This document shows, one piece after another, positions 8,938 to 17,746 of a stretch of DNA of 64,000 bases. The DNA lies in NCBI RefSeq assembly GCF_003315485.1, contig NZ_QNSE01000012.1:112603-176602 (forward strand), written 5' to 3'. The DNA comes from Marinomonas rhizomae. Its GTDB lineage: Bacteria > Pseudomonadota > Gammaproteobacteria > Pseudomonadales > Marinomonadaceae. The notes beneath the pieces are model-generated. The model saw only the letters and a list, made by a program, of their open reading frames with translations, did not search any database and was not told the origin of the DNA. The position numbers were made by a program, and so were the translations under genes. Positions within the stretch are counted from its first letter, which is position 1, and each line of letters opens with the position of its first letter.

Positions 8938-8964
8938 ATGTGTCGTCTTAAAAACCCTTACTGA
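8938..8964 (+). CDS. Possible leader peptide upstream of the GGDEF gene
   Basis: A strong Shine-Dalgarno TAGGAG (8929-8934) is followed by an ATG at 8938 opening an eight-codon frame (MCRLKNPY) that ends in TGA at 8962-8964. The real GGDEF start at 8990 has almost no ribosome site of its own, and its frame contains no start codon nearer the strong site. The arrangement suggests translational coupling or a regulatory upstream ORF. Expression is not demonstrated, and the motif could be chance. Confidence 0.4.
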   Translation: MCRLKNPY

Positions 8965-8989
8965 TTATTTTACATACAAAAAGTACAAC

Positions 8990-10042
8990 ATGATAACTCA
9001 GAGCAACTCCTTATTATTAGAGACAAGAGACATACTGCATAAGTGGCTTAGTCTTGCCACGGGTGCCATTATGATTTTTTTCTGCTTCATTAATGTCGTT
9101 ATGTTAAATCAAGTGACTATTGGGGTTATTGAAGGCGTCTTCGGCTTACTGAACCTGTACTCTTTTAGAAGATCCCTATTAGAAAAAACGCATGAAGGGC
9201 ATCATTACATGTTGGCTTTTTCAATGACTGCCGTTGTTTTATCTGCCTTTTATTTTGCAGACTTAAGAGCAGGCGCTATTTACTGGCTGCTTATTTTACC
9301 GCCTTTATATTGTTTATTAGCAGGCCCTAAACTTGGCCTTTTCTATACAATTGCCTTATCCCTACCTGCTATTGCCATTTTATTCATAAAATCAGATACC
9401 GAAAACTTTATCCCCTATCGGTCCATTCTTAATTTCGTATTAGCTTATTTTTTGTCCTACGGAATATGCTATTTATACGAGAGCCAGTACGCAAAAAGCA
9501 GCCTATTACTCGAAAAAATGGCTTTCCAAGATCCATTAACGGGAGCACAAAATCGTCATGCGTTAAGACTCTTCTTTGACCACTTCAATAAAGCGGCGGT
9601 AGACCCTTTTCAGGAAGAAGAACAAGAAGAAACTCGTCTGCTAATTATAGATATTGACCACTTCAAAAGTGTCAATGATGAATTTGGGCATGATGTTGGC
9701 GACTCAGTACTCATTGAGATGACCGAACTTCTTCATTATTGTATAAATAACAACCGTGTATATCGCATTGGTGGAGAAGAGTTTCTTATTGTCTTAACGA
9801 ATCACACCCAAAACCAAGCGTTTGATTTTGCTGAAACTATTCGAAAAACGGTAGAGAGCTCTATTTTTAGAACGCATCAACAAAACATCAAGATCACAGT
9901 CAGCATTGGTATAGCGCAACTCAACAAAGGACAATCATTCAGAGAGTTTTTACGAGACGCAGATAAAAACCTTTACTCCGCAAAAAATAAAGGGCGCAAC
10001 TTAGTACATTATGGGTCGATGAGTGTTACCGAAGCGGTTTAA
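8990..10042 (+). CDS. Membrane-bound diguanylate cyclase (GGDEF)
   Basis: About six hydrophobic helices occupy residues ~18-165, followed by a short coiled segment and a GGDEF domain (~175-345). The active-site loop is GGEEF at 261-265, and the substrate and metal segment IDIDHFKSVNDEFGHDVGD (~220-238) is intact, so the enzyme should make cyclic di-GMP from GTP. The RxxD inhibitory site normally five residues before GGEEF is absent (CINNNRVY), so product inhibition at that site is not expected. The N-terminal membrane region presumably senses a signal, but it matches no domain I can name. Confidence 0.93.
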   Translation: MITQSNSLLLETRDILHKWLSLATGAIMIFFCFINVVMLNQVTIGVIEGVFGLLNLYSFRRSLLEKTHEGHHYMLAFSMTAVVLSAFYFADLRAGAIYWLLILPPLYCLLAGPKLGLFYTIALSLPAIAILFIKSDTENFIPYRSILNFVLAYFLSYGICYLYESQYAKSSLLLEKMAFQDPLTGAQNRHALRLFFDHFNKAAVDPFQEEEQEETRLLIIDIDHFKSVNDEFGHDVGDSVLIEMTELLHYCINNNRVYRIGGEEFLIVLTNHTQNQAFDFAETIRKTVESSIFRTHQQNIKITVSIGIAQLNKGQSFREFLRDADKNLYSAKNKGRNLVHYGSMSVTEAV

Positions 10043-10106
10043 AAGCACGCACTGCCTGAATTGAAGTATAGCTAACCACTCTTTACCTCCATGACTCTTA
10101 GGTGAG

Positions 10107-10331
10107 TCACAACTGGCTAAACGTTTCTAAAAATAGCGCTTCAACCTTATCTCTCGCCCAAGGCGTTTTACGAAGAAACTTTAAGCTAGATTTAACCGAT
10201 GGATCACTTTTAAAACAATTGATATTGATACGAATCGCTAACTCTTCCCAGCCATAATGTTCGACCAAATCCGTGACAACCTTCTCTAATTTCACACCAT
10301 GTAAAGGGTTATTAACTTGTGTTCCGACCAT
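10107..10331 (-). CDS. VF530 family DNA-binding protein (DUF2132)
   Basis: This 74-residue protein carries the family's characteristic sequence: [20 protein letters not shown], then [20 protein letters not shown] and [13 protein letters not shown]530/DUF2132 proteins are small helical proteins reported to have a DNA-binding-like fold; their role is unknown. The gene is monocistronic, convergent with the cyclase gene and divergent from the HlyU-like gene. Confidence 0.9.
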   Translation of the reverse strand: MVGTQVNNPLHGVKLEKVVTDLVEHYGWEELAIRININCFKSDPSVKSSLKFLRKTPWARDKVEALFLETFSQL

Positions 10332-10520
10332 GTCTGTTTATTCCTATGACTCAATTAGCTATTTAGCCGAAAGTATACAGCAAGCTAAGACAAACTAACT
10401 TTTTTATTCAAAATCCTATCCTGCTTGTAGTAAGCTGACGATTAAAATAAATCATACGACGGCATTTGACTATTACAACAAATCCCCGAAGAATAACGAA
10501 AAATATAGGAGAACAATTTC

Positions 10521-10808
10521 ATGGGTATTTTATCTAGCCTCAAAGGGCTATTTGCAAGCGGCGAAAGTAGCACATCAGAGAAAGCAGAAGACGTCGTAGA
10601 GTACAAAGGCTTTTCTATTGTACCAGCGCCGATAAAAGATGGCGGTCAATACAGAGTGGCCGCAACCATTACCAAGGGCGAAGGCGAAGAGCAAAAAACA
10701 CACACCTTTATTCGTTCAGATTTAATGCCTAACCGCGACGAGTGTCTTGAAATCACCTTACGAAAAGCCAAGCTTACGATTGATCAACTAGGTGATAATA
10801 TTTTTTAA
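10521..10808 (+). CDS. hlyU: HlyU family protein
   Basis: The 95-residue product matches the second HlyU family: an N-terminal MGILSSLKGLF amphipathic segment, VEYKGFSIVPAPIKDGGQYR, and a C-terminal TFIRSDLMPNRDECLEITLRKAK. Some annotations call this family a transcriptional activator of hemolysin, but DNA binding is not evident from the sequence. A strong AGGAG precedes the ATG. The hydrolase gene follows after only seven bases, so they probably form an operon. Confidence 0.85.
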   Translation: MGILSSLKGLFASGESSTSEKAEDVVEYKGFSIVPAPIKDGGQYRVAATITKGEGEEQKTHTFIRSDLMPNRDECLEITLRKAKLTIDQLGDNIF

Positions 10809-10815
10809 CTAATAG

Positions 10816-11835
10816 ATGAAGAAGACGAATATGAGCGCACCAATAGGACAACACTGGCAACAAGTTAACGAATGTGAAGACCTATTGGGGGCAGACTTTC
10901 GCGCCCGCACCTTTTCCTTTGCAGGCCCTAAGACTCAAGTCCACACGACACTTATTCATCATCTCGGTAACCCTAATGCCACTAAAGCCATTTTGTACGT
11001 ACACGGCTACACTGATTATTTTTTTCAGACCGGTTTAGCAGAGCACTTTGTCGATTTGGGCTATCGCTTCTATGCTCTGGATTTACAAGGCTATGGTCGT
11101 TCCATCCGACCATCAACGCCGCCAAATTGGTGTGAATCAATCGAACAATACGGCCAAGACCTAGACATTGCTTTGGCGACCATAAAACAAGATGGCGTTG
11201 ATCAAGTTGTCATACTTGGGCATTCTACTGGCGGCTTGGTTGTATCAACTTATTTGGCTCAACCTTATGCTCTGTCTGAACGAGAAAGTCATTACAACAA
11301 GGCGTTTCCAAAAGTGATTGGACTCATGCTCAATAGCCCATTCCTCGCTTTGCCTTTTCCACCAGCGGTATTAAATTTTGTCAGCTGGCCAGTTCGAATT
11401 TTAGTATCTTTACTCCCGTTTTCCTATTTACGAGCGAAAAAAATCAACATCTACTCAAAATCACTACACACAATATACGGCGGTGAATGGGATTACCGAT
11501 TAGATTGGAAACCCTCACAGGGGTTTGATTTATCTTTCCATTGGCTAAGGGAAGTTATTGTTGCCCAGCGTCACCTTGCAAATCAACGGCTAGACATCCC
11601 AACACTGATGTGTCATTCAAAAATCAGCACCATAGGCAAAGTAACGATAGAAGAAACGCAACAAGGCGATGGCGTATTAGACGTCGACAGCATGCAGCAA
11701 GCTGCCAAAAATACCTTCACCAACCTCACAAAAACGAGTATTCCACAAGGTTTCCATGACTTGTATTTGTCTCATCAACCAGCCCGTAGCGCTTATTTAG
11801 CTGCGATGACGGATTGGCTTAGAAGTATCAAATGA
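10816..11835 (+). CDS. Alpha/beta hydrolase (serine aminopeptidase S33-like)
   Basis: The protein has the alpha/beta hydrolase core: YVHGYTDYFFQTGLAEHF around the oxyanion strand, the nucleophile elbow GHSTGG (Ser ~138), an acidic candidate near GDGVLDVDS, and the catalytic His in GFHDLYLS. The sequence resembles lysophospholipase/monoacylglycerol lipase-like S33 members, so an ester or lipid substrate is likely but unproven. It lacks a signal peptide. The start may instead be the ATG at 10831 (five codons later), which has a better-placed GAAGA. It follows hlyU by seven bases. Confidence 0.85.
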   Translation: MKKTNMSAPIGQHWQQVNECEDLLGADFRARTFSFAGPKTQVHTTLIHHLGNPNATKAILYVHGYTDYFFQTGLAEHFVDLGYRFYALDLQGYGRSIRPSTPPNWCESIEQYGQDLDIALATIKQDGVDQVVILGHSTGGLVVSTYLAQPYALSERESHYNKAFPKVIGLMLNSPFLALPFPPAVLNFVSWPVRILVSLLPFSYLRAKKINIYSKSLHTIYGGEWDYRLDWKPSQGFDLSFHWLREVIVAQRHLANQRLDIPTLMCHSKISTIGKVTIEETQQGDGVLDVDSMQQAAKNTFTNLTKTSIPQGFHDLYLSHQPARSAYLAAMTDWLRSIK

Positions 11836-11863
11836 AATATTCATTATAGTAAATAGAAAATCA

Positions 11864-13441
11864 TTAACGTCGAGCCCAAAATTGTGCGGCAAGCTGATAT
11901 AAAGCTCCTGTTAACGAGCCAGCCTGATTAGCCTGTTCCAAATTTACTTCACCTGAATTCACATTGGAATTGGCTGCATTTCTTATCGTTTGTGTTCCAG
12001 CATTGATACCATCACAAACTACATTTTGTTGCTCTACCGCAGCTGCGATTTGTGCATTCATATCCGTAAGATTAACAATTTGAGCACGAATTTCCAAAAG
12101 AGACTCCGATGCTTGTCCCGCTAGCTTTACACAGGACAGAGTCTGCTCTCGACTGCTATCCATAACACACACTGCACGACGAGCCCCGTCCTGAATAGCA
12201 GAAATCATTTGTTGTGTATCCAAAGTCGAAGCCTGGGTACGGGCGGCTAAATTACGAACTTCATCAGCAACAACAGCAAAACCTCGCCCTTGCTCCCCAG
12301 CTCGAGCAGCTTCTATCGCTGCATTCAAGGCCAATAAATTAGTTTGATCCGCAACATCGCTAATCGCATCCATAACCTGAGAAATATCACCACTACGCTT
12401 CTCAAGCTCTTGTATGACATCAACGGCTTGCTGAATTTCCTTTTCTAGATCGTTAATCGCCAGACTGGTCTGCTCAACAAGTTGCATACCTGAAGTTGCT
12501 TCTACATTAGCCTTTTCTACGACAGAAGCAGCTTGTGCTGCATTATTTGAAACATTTTGAATACTTGCTGTCATTTCGTCGATGGAAGAGGCTATTTGTT
12601 CAGTTTCTTGCTGCTGCTTTAACGACTGATCATACGTCGTAACGACCGCTTGTTGTAACTGTGTTGTACACTCTTCTAATTGCCTAGCTGAATCACCAAT
12701 ACGACCAATAACAGCGCCTGTTTCGGACTCAGCCATACGTAAAGCAAACTCAATTTTCCCAAGTTCATCATGTCGCCCTGTATATACCATCTGACTTAAA
12801 GGGTTATCGACTATGCCCATCGCCTTCTTTGCCAGTTTATCTAATGGAGAAAGCGTATAAAAAAGCAGCACCAAACCAATTAGAGTACTTAAACCACCTG
12901 CAGTAAGGGCACTTGAAATAGACAAATCTGTTATACAAGCAGTCAGTAAAAGACTACTGACTATAGTAAGTAGTAATTGAAATCCGACCTTGGATTTGAA
13001 CCCAAAACAGAGCCATCGTGAAAGCATTGGCTTACCAGCCCTCAATCTTGCATAAATATCTTCCGCTGCCTTTACCTGTTGTTCACTTGGCTTTGTACGC
13101 ACGGACTGATATTCAACGGTCTTCCCATCTTTCACGATAGGAGTAGCGTATGCACTAACCCAGTAATGGTCTCCATTTTTGCAGCGGTTTTTAATAACCC
13201 CCATCCATGAGCGTCCAGATTTCAATGTTTGCCACATATGTTGAAATGCGTCTTTGGGCATATCAGGATGTCGTACAATATTATGGGGCTGCCCTGATAA
13301 CTCTTCTTTTGTAAAACCACTAATCCGAATAAAATCAGGATTGACATAGGTAATATGACTGTGGATATCTGTTGTAGAAAGGATATTCGCACCTTCAGAG
13401 AGAGTAATATTGCGATTAGTTATCGGTAAATTACTGCGCAT
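11864..13441 (-). CDS. PAS-containing methyl-accepting chemotaxis protein, Aer-like
   Basis: An N-terminal PAS domain (residues ~15-120, with [13 protein letters not shown] and [16 protein letters not shown]) resembles the FAD-binding PAS of the energy-taxis receptor Aer. Two hydrophobic stretches (~150-195) anchor it without a periplasmic domain. The signalling hairpin tip [20 protein letters not shown] and [15 protein letters not shown] follow. It should report redox or energy status to CheA/CheW. GGAG lies eight bases before the ATG. No che genes are nearby, so this is a dispersed receptor. Confidence 0.93.
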   Translation of the reverse strand: MRSNLPITNRNITLSEGANILSTTDIHSHITYVNPDFIRISGFTKEELSGQPHNIVRHPDMPKDAFQHMWQTLKSGRSWMGVIKNRCKNGDHYWVSAYATPIVKDGKTVEYQSVRTKPSEQQVKAAEDIYARLRAGKPMLSRWLCFGFKSKVGFQLLLTIVSSLLLTACITDLSISSALTAGGLSTLIGLVLLFYTLSPLDKLAKKAMGIVDNPLSQMVYTGRHDELGKIEFALRMAESETGAVIGRIGDSARQLEECTTQLQQAVVTTYDQSLKQQQETEQIASSIDEMTASIQNVSNNAAQAASVVEKANVEATSGMQLVEQTSLAINDLEKEIQQAVDVIQELEKRSGDISQVMDAISDVADQTNLLALNAAIEAARAGEQGRGFAVVADEVRNLAARTQASTLDTQQMISAIQDGARRAVCVMDSSREQTLSCVKLAGQASESLLEIRAQIVNLTDMNAQIAAAVEQQNVVCDGINAGTQTIRNAANSNVNSGEVNLEQANQAGSLTGALYQLAAQFWARR

Positions 13442-13500
13442 TTATAAAACTCCATTCTAATAAACGCCTTTTTAGTAGGTATTCCTTCGTAAACATACTC

Positions 13501-13526
13501 ACAATGTACATTTGTCCTACAATGTA
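13501..13526. promoter_or_regulatory. Paired ACAATGTA direct repeats in the aer/XRE promoter region
   Basis: ACAATGTA occurs at 13501-13508 and again at 13519-13526, an 18-bp repeat interval (about two helical turns) on the same face. The first copy lies within a near palindrome, CAATGTACATTTG. The sites fall in the 251-bp space between the Aer-like gene and the phage-repressor-like gene, so they could be operators for that regulator. This is inference from spacing only. Confidence 0.3.
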
Positions 13527-13692
13527 TTTTAGACACTGCTTTAGTATCAGAATTTGGGTAAAATTAAATGTTTTGATAATTGATCATCCTGCTAAAAAAT
13601 CAATTGGCACTACCTAAAAGTGAGAAGAAAATAACAACTTGAAGTTGAATTTGCTTAATTTAGAAAAATCATTATAGTGGAGAAAATACACA

Positions 13693-14091
13693 TTGCAATT
13701 AGATTATGTGGAAGAAATACACAAAAGAATAAAGCCTGAGCTAAAAAGACTCGGCATATCAATGGCAGAAGCATCCAGAAGAATAGGAGAAACCGATTCA
13801 CAAGGACTACGAGATGTATGTGCAGGCCGAAAACGGGCCAGTGCCGAACTGATCGCTAAGCTTATGTTGATAGAAGGAATTAACATTCAACATATTCTTA
13901 CAGGAGGAAGTATGGAAGAAAATACGCTAAACAAAGAGAAATTATATGACACTTCTGTTTGTATATTAACCATGGAAGAGAAGGCTATTCTATCAAGTTA
14001 CCGTCTCGCCTCAGAAACAGGCAAGCGGGTAATTGCTGCTGCCTGCACTATCCTTGCCGAAGAAAAAATACAAAATAAAGAAAACAGATAA
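13693..14091 (+). CDS. XRE/CI-repressor-like transcriptional regulator
   Basis: The N-terminal half (residues ~5-65) reads as a helix-turn-helix of the phage CI-repressor type: EASRRIGETDSQGLRDVCAGRKRASAELIAKL is the recognition region, split here only by description. The C-terminal part (LTMEEKAILSSYRLASETGKRVI) matches the short helical tail of many orphan XRE regulators. There is no LexA-like S24 peptidase domain, so RecA-induced self-cleavage is not expected. The start is a TTG preceded by GGAG at nine bases; a GTG at codon 6 is an alternative. No other phage genes are nearby. Confidence 0.75.
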   Translation: MQLDYVEEIHKRIKPELKRLGISMAEASRRIGETDSQGLRDVCAGRKRASAELIAKLMLIEGINIQHILTGGSMEENTLNKEKLYDTSVCILTMEEKAILSSYRLASETGKRVIAAACTILAEEKIQNKENR

Positions 14092-14137
14092 CGAACCCAA
14101 TTAATGATCTATTTATATATTAAAAGATATAGATGAA

Positions 14138-14971
14138 TCACCTACCTTGTTTAAGCATCACTCTATCCAATAAACAAGTCGGTAAAATACGCTTCATTAG
14201 AACCGCGGCATACGTTGGTGTCGTCACATAATAACGAGCTCTAGGTCGCGTTGACTCGAGCGCATGAATCAATTTGTGCACCACCGCACTGGCTGGCAAG
14301 GTTTGTGATGAGGTCACGCCCTCTTTACTCAAACGAGCAATCGCTTCTGCGTAACCTTTTTGGTGACGGCTGTTTTCCATGTCGATATTGTTTTGCAAAG
14401 CGAGCAAAGCATTAGCACGAAAACGACTTTCAATCGGACCTGGCTCAATTAAGCAAACCTTAATAGGCGTGTCCGACAATTCCAAACGCAAGGTATCTGT
14501 TAAGCCTTCTAAAGCAAATTTACTAGCGTTGTAAGCACCACGGAACGGCGCAGCAACCAAACCAAGTACAGAGCTATTATTGATAATACGCCCATAACCT
14601 TGAGCCAGCATTATTTTCAGCACTTTCGTGGTCAGCTCGTGCGTACCAAAGAAATTACACTCAAACTGAGCTCTTAACGCATCCACCGGCAAATCTTCTA
14701 CCGCACCGGGCTGGCCATAAGCGCCATTATTAAACAGAGCAAAAAGCTGGCCATTGGTAATAGCCAATGTTTCTTGCAAGCCTTTTTCTATCGAAGCCGA
14801 ATCCGTTAAATCCAGCTGAATAACATGCTTGATACCTTGGGCTTTCAACGCTTCTACATCTTCTTGTTTGCGACAACTGGCCACCACCAAGAAATCACGC
14901 TCTTGGAGCATTCTGGCGGCTTCCAGTCCAATTCCCGTCGAACAACCTGTAATAAGAATAGAATATTGCAT
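14138..14971 (-). CDS. Short-chain dehydrogenase/reductase
   Basis: A classical SDR: the cofactor motif TGCSTGIG (residues ~8-15), NNGAYG (~93-98), a catalytic Ser in INNSSVLG and the YNASK Tyr-Lys pair (~150-154). The lack of an acidic residue right after the glycine motif and the presence of SCRKQ suggest NADP(H). At 277 residues it resembles the SDR group with a C-terminal extension used on lipids or steroids; the substrate is unknown. AAGGA lies six bases before the ATG. Confidence 0.9.
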   Translation of the reverse strand: MQYSILITGCSTGIGLEAARMLQERDFLVVASCRKQEDVEALKAQGIKHVIQLDLTDSASIEKGLQETLAITNGQLFALFNNGAYGQPGAVEDLPVDALRAQFECNFFGTHELTTKVLKIMLAQGYGRIINNSSVLGLVAAPFRGAYNASKFALEGLTDTLRLELSDTPIKVCLIEPGPIESRFRANALLALQNNIDMENSRHQKGYAEAIARLSKEGVTSSQTLPASAVVHKLIHALESTRPRARYYVTTPTYAAVLMKRILPTCLLDRVMLKQGR

Positions 14972-15040
14972 AGCGCTTCCTTATGAAAAAAGTATTCAAG
15001 CTTTGGATGGTAGCAAAAAGTCATGCTAAGTGTCGTTTTC

Positions 15041-15054
15041 TTGATTTTGATCAC
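15041..15054. promoter_or_regulatory. FNR/Anr-like box between SDR and chemoreceptor genes
   Basis: TTGATTTTGATCAC matches the consensus TTGAT-N4-ATCAA at nine of ten specified positions. It lies about 70 bp before both divergent genes, so it could make the Cache chemoreceptor or the SDR gene respond to oxygen. It is a single near match and no transcript data are available. Confidence 0.4.
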
Positions 15055-15124
15055 AATATTAACAGCCACTCCAGCCCATAATCTCTGCTTATAAAACAAA
15101 CATTAATACTAATAGGGATATCGC

Positions 15125-16747
15125 ATGAAGCTCAGCTCAATCAAGGTCAGCTATAAACTATGGGGACTTATCGGCACTTTAGTCACATTACTCATCGTAT
15201 TTAGCGCCATGGCCTATAGCGAACTGCACAGTGAATTGCTCAACGCACGACAGCTTCAAGTGAAAGAACAAGTAGATAACGCTTATTCCCTCGTAAAATA
15301 TTACGGAGATCAAGCGCCCGTCATCGGAGAAGAACAAGCTAAACAGTCTGCTTTGGCTGCGCTATCTGCCCTACGCTTTGGCGCCGATGGCTATTTCTGG
15401 GTAAACGACATGCAAGCTACGCTACTAATGCACCCTTTCAAACCGGAAATCATTGGCAAAAACATGACAAATGTCACCGACATCAATGGCTTTCACCACT
15501 GGCAAGAAATGGTATCTGTAGTGAAAAAACAAGAGGAAGGCTATGTTCACTATGCCTACAAAGGCCCACAAGTTTCACAGCCTGAGGATAAAGTGTCTTA
15601 TGTAAAAGGCTATCGACCTTGGGGCTGGGTCATTGGCAGCGGCGTACTATACAGCGGTGTTACGGATATTTTTTGGGCTGCAGTGCAAAAATCTGCGGTT
15701 ATCGAACTGATTCTAGTGCTTATTGCTCTTATCGGTAGCGTCACCATTGTTCGCAACATCACACGACCACTTAAAACCGTAACAGAACACTTACAACATA
15801 TCTCAGATGGCGATCTTACCAAGCAATTAGATATGCAACGAGGAGACGAAATTGGTATTTTAGCCAACGCGGCAAACCACGTATCCGTTTCATTAAACGA
15901 CACTTTACTAGAAGTCGATCACGCCATCACCGAACTGCAAGCTGTTTGCGTACAAATGCAAGGCAATAGCTTACATACTAAACAAGGGATGGATCACCAA
16001 TTTCAAGAAGTCGAAATGCTCGCTACCGCCATGAACGAAATGTCTTATTCCATAAAAGACGTAGCACAACATGCCAAAGATACCGCCGATGCGACACAAA
16101 CAGTGCAAACTATTACGCGTCAAAGTAGCCAAGACCTAAATGCCACTAACGAAGACATCCAAAGCTTAACCAAGAACATAGAAGGTGCTAACGACGTCAT
16201 TATTAAACTGCTTGAGCAAACAGGCGACATCGACTCTGTTTTAGGCGTGATTGGTGATATTTCCGAGCAAACCAACCTACTTGCCTTAAACGCAGCCATT
16301 GAAGCGGCGCGTGCTGGTGAACTAGGCCGTGGCTTTGCCGTCGTAGCCGATGAAGTTCGCTCACTGGCCAGCCGAACTCAAGGATCGACCGTCGAAATCC
16401 GCTCAATTATCGAAAAACTTCAGCATCAATCAAAAGAAGCATCAACCTCTATGGCGACCAGCACCCAACAAGCTGAACGCGGCGCGGACAGAATGCATGT
16501 AGCCGCTGAAAACTTGAAAAACATGCTAATACAAGTAGACGATGTATCCGCTCGCAGCCATCAAATCGCCTCTGCTGCGGAACAGCAAGGTACAGTGGCC
16601 GAAGAGATTAACCACAACATAATGGGTATTCGAACAGTATCTGAAAAGGTACTAGAGGATTCTCAACAAGTATCTGAAGGCAGCACAATGATTGCAAAAA
16701 TGACCGATGAGTTAAGCAAAAAAATCAAACAATTCCAGTTTGCTTAA
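15125..16747 (+). CDS. Methyl-accepting chemotaxis protein with single Cache domain
   Basis: The protein has an N-terminal helix (~12-30) and a periplasmic sCache_2 sensor (~35-185), recognisable by [28 protein letters not shown] and [18 protein letters not shown] second helix (~190-210), HAMP (~212-262) and the cytoplasmic signalling domain with [20 protein letters not shown] follow. sCache_2 receptors usually bind small organic acids or amines; the ligand here is unknown. The start has AGGGA eight bases upstream, and no che cluster is adjacent. Confidence 0.94.
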   Translation: MKLSSIKVSYKLWGLIGTLVTLLIVFSAMAYSELHSELLNARQLQVKEQVDNAYSLVKYYGDQAPVIGEEQAKQSALAALSALRFGADGYFWVNDMQATLLMHPFKPEIIGKNMTNVTDINGFHHWQEMVSVVKKQEEGYVHYAYKGPQVSQPEDKVSYVKGYRPWGWVIGSGVLYSGVTDIFWAAVQKSAVIELILVLIALIGSVTIVRNITRPLKTVTEHLQHISDGDLTKQLDMQRGDEIGILANAANHVSVSLNDTLLEVDHAITELQAVCVQMQGNSLHTKQGMDHQFQEVEMLATAMNEMSYSIKDVAQHAKDTADATQTVQTITRQSSQDLNATNEDIQSLTKNIEGANDVIIKLLEQTGDIDSVLGVIGDISEQTNLLALNAAIEAARAGELGRGFAVVADEVRSLASRTQGSTVEIRSIIEKLQHQSKEASTSMATSTQQAERGADRMHVAAENLKNMLIQVDDVSARSHQIASAAEQQGTVAEEINHNIMGIRTVSEKVLEDSQQVSEGSTMIAKMTDELSKKIKQFQFA

Positions 16748-16775
16748 TCATTCATTGACTTATTTCATCATAAGA

Positions 16776-16804
16776 TCTGACTTCGTTATATTAGCGAAGT
16801 CAGA
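16776..16804 (+). terminator. Hairpin after the Cache chemoreceptor gene
   Basis: Arms TCTGACTTCG and CGAAGTCAGA form a perfect 10-bp stem with a nine-base loop, 28 bp after the stop codon. No T tract follows (CTAAAACC), so it may be a Rho-assisted end or an mRNA-stabilising hairpin. It is in the right place to mark the 3' end. Confidence 0.5.
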
Positions 16805-16812
16805 CTAAAACC

Positions 16813-16932
16813 TCATATATCCGTATACCCTTTGCTCTTCAGCAACGTCTGAAACGATACGAGTGATGGCAAAAAATCATAACGCCAGCCCGTTGGAAGC
16901 TTTACGTCACCATTCTTATAAAAAGCAGAAAA
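16813..16932 (-). pseudogene. 39-codon open fragment without start, unidentified remnant
   Basis: In the 303-bp gap before the TetR operon, the minus strand carries an open stretch bounded by TAA (16935-16933) and TGA (16815-16813). It has no ATG, GTG or nearby TTG start. Its composition looks protein-like: YKNGDVKLPTGWRYDFLPS, then FQTLLKSKGYTDI. Immediately before the TAA the same frame reads ILKEKGV, as if one protein tail were broken by a stop. I do not recognise the family. It may be the degraded end of a lost gene, or chance. Confidence 0.35.
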
Positions 16933-17017
16933 TTAAACACCTTTCTCTTTCAAAATCCCTCAATAGCGGGCATTTTGAGGAATTATCTTAATAACAGTTT
17001 ATCGGGAAATGGCCTAT

Positions 17018-17035
17018 ATTCATCACTAGATGAAT
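17018..17035. promoter_or_regulatory. Putative TetR operator in the efflux operon promoter
   Basis: ATTCATC and GATGAAT form a perfect 7-bp dyad with a four-base spacer, ending 18 bp before the TetR start. This position overlaps the expected core promoter or start site and fits autorepression by the first gene of the operon. Binding is inferred, not shown. Confidence 0.55.
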
Positions 17036-17053
17036 TAATAACAGGAGCCAATG

Positions 17054-17746
17054 ATGACCACTAAGATGGGGCGTCCTAAGCAATCAGATAGCAAACAAGA
17101 ATCAGCGCGCGCGAATCTAATAGAGGCCGCCAAATTATGTTTTTCAACCTATGGCTTTGATAAAATATCAACGCGTAAAATTGCTCTTAAGGCGGGGGTT
17201 GATGCCGCCATGATTCGTTACTACTTCGGTTCAAAAGCAGGTTTATTCGAAGCAATAATACAAGAAACCTTAGCTCCAGTTATCGAACAATTTCAAGCTG
17301 ACATTGACCCAGATACCCCACCCAATCCTTTGTTACTAATGCAAACCTACTATCGCATGATTGCGGCTAACCCTATGCTGCCAAAACTCATGTTACATGT
17401 ACTCAGTCAACAGGATAATCCGCAAGTATTCACCATATTAACTGGCGTCATCGACAATCTACTCAAGCGCTCAGAAAAATGGATCGAAGCATTCAAGCAA
17501 CAGGAACAAATTAACCCTAACCTCAACCCAGCCTGGATCCGACTAAGTTTTGTTAGCCTCATGATATTCCCTGTGCTAGCTCCCAAATACCTACAAGACC
17601 AACTTGGAGTCGAATTAAAAGAAGATTGGCTACTGGGCTTAGCTGATCACAACCAAACTTTATTAGAGCAAGGCCTTTTTACCTCCCCCTCTATGCCATC
17701 AGCGAATCCAACTCAAGACAAACCAAATAAAGGCAAACCATTATGA
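17054..17746 (+). CDS. TetR-family repressor of the ABC efflux operon
   Basis: An N-terminal helix-turn-helix (residues ~15-65: AAKLCFSTYGFDKISTRKIA and AMIRYYFGSKAGLF) identifies TetR. The C-terminal ligand domain is of the CecR/YbiH sort (DUF1956-like). The second of two adjacent ATGs is preferred because AGGAG lies six bases before it and only three before the first. The stop overlaps the next start by four bases (ATGA). The gene set resembles E. coli cecR-ybhGFSR, so it probably senses a drug or aromatic compound and represses its own operon. Confidence 0.92.
   Translation: MTTKMGRPKQSDSKQESARANLIEAAKLCFSTYGFDKISTRKIALKAGVDAAMIRYYFGSKAGLFEAIIQETLAPVIEQFQADIDPDTPPNPLLLMQTYYRMIAANPMLPKLMLHVLSQQDNPQVFTILTGVIDNLLKRSEKWIEAFKQQEQINPNLNPAWIRLSFVSLMIFPVLAPKYLQDQLGVELKEDWLLGLADHNQTLLEQGLFTSPSMPSANPTQDKPNKGKPL

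Noticed and set aside
13442..14091. Possible prophage around the CI-like regulator
   Set aside because: No integrase, structural, lysis or att-like genes lie nearby; flanking genes are chemotaxis and metabolism.
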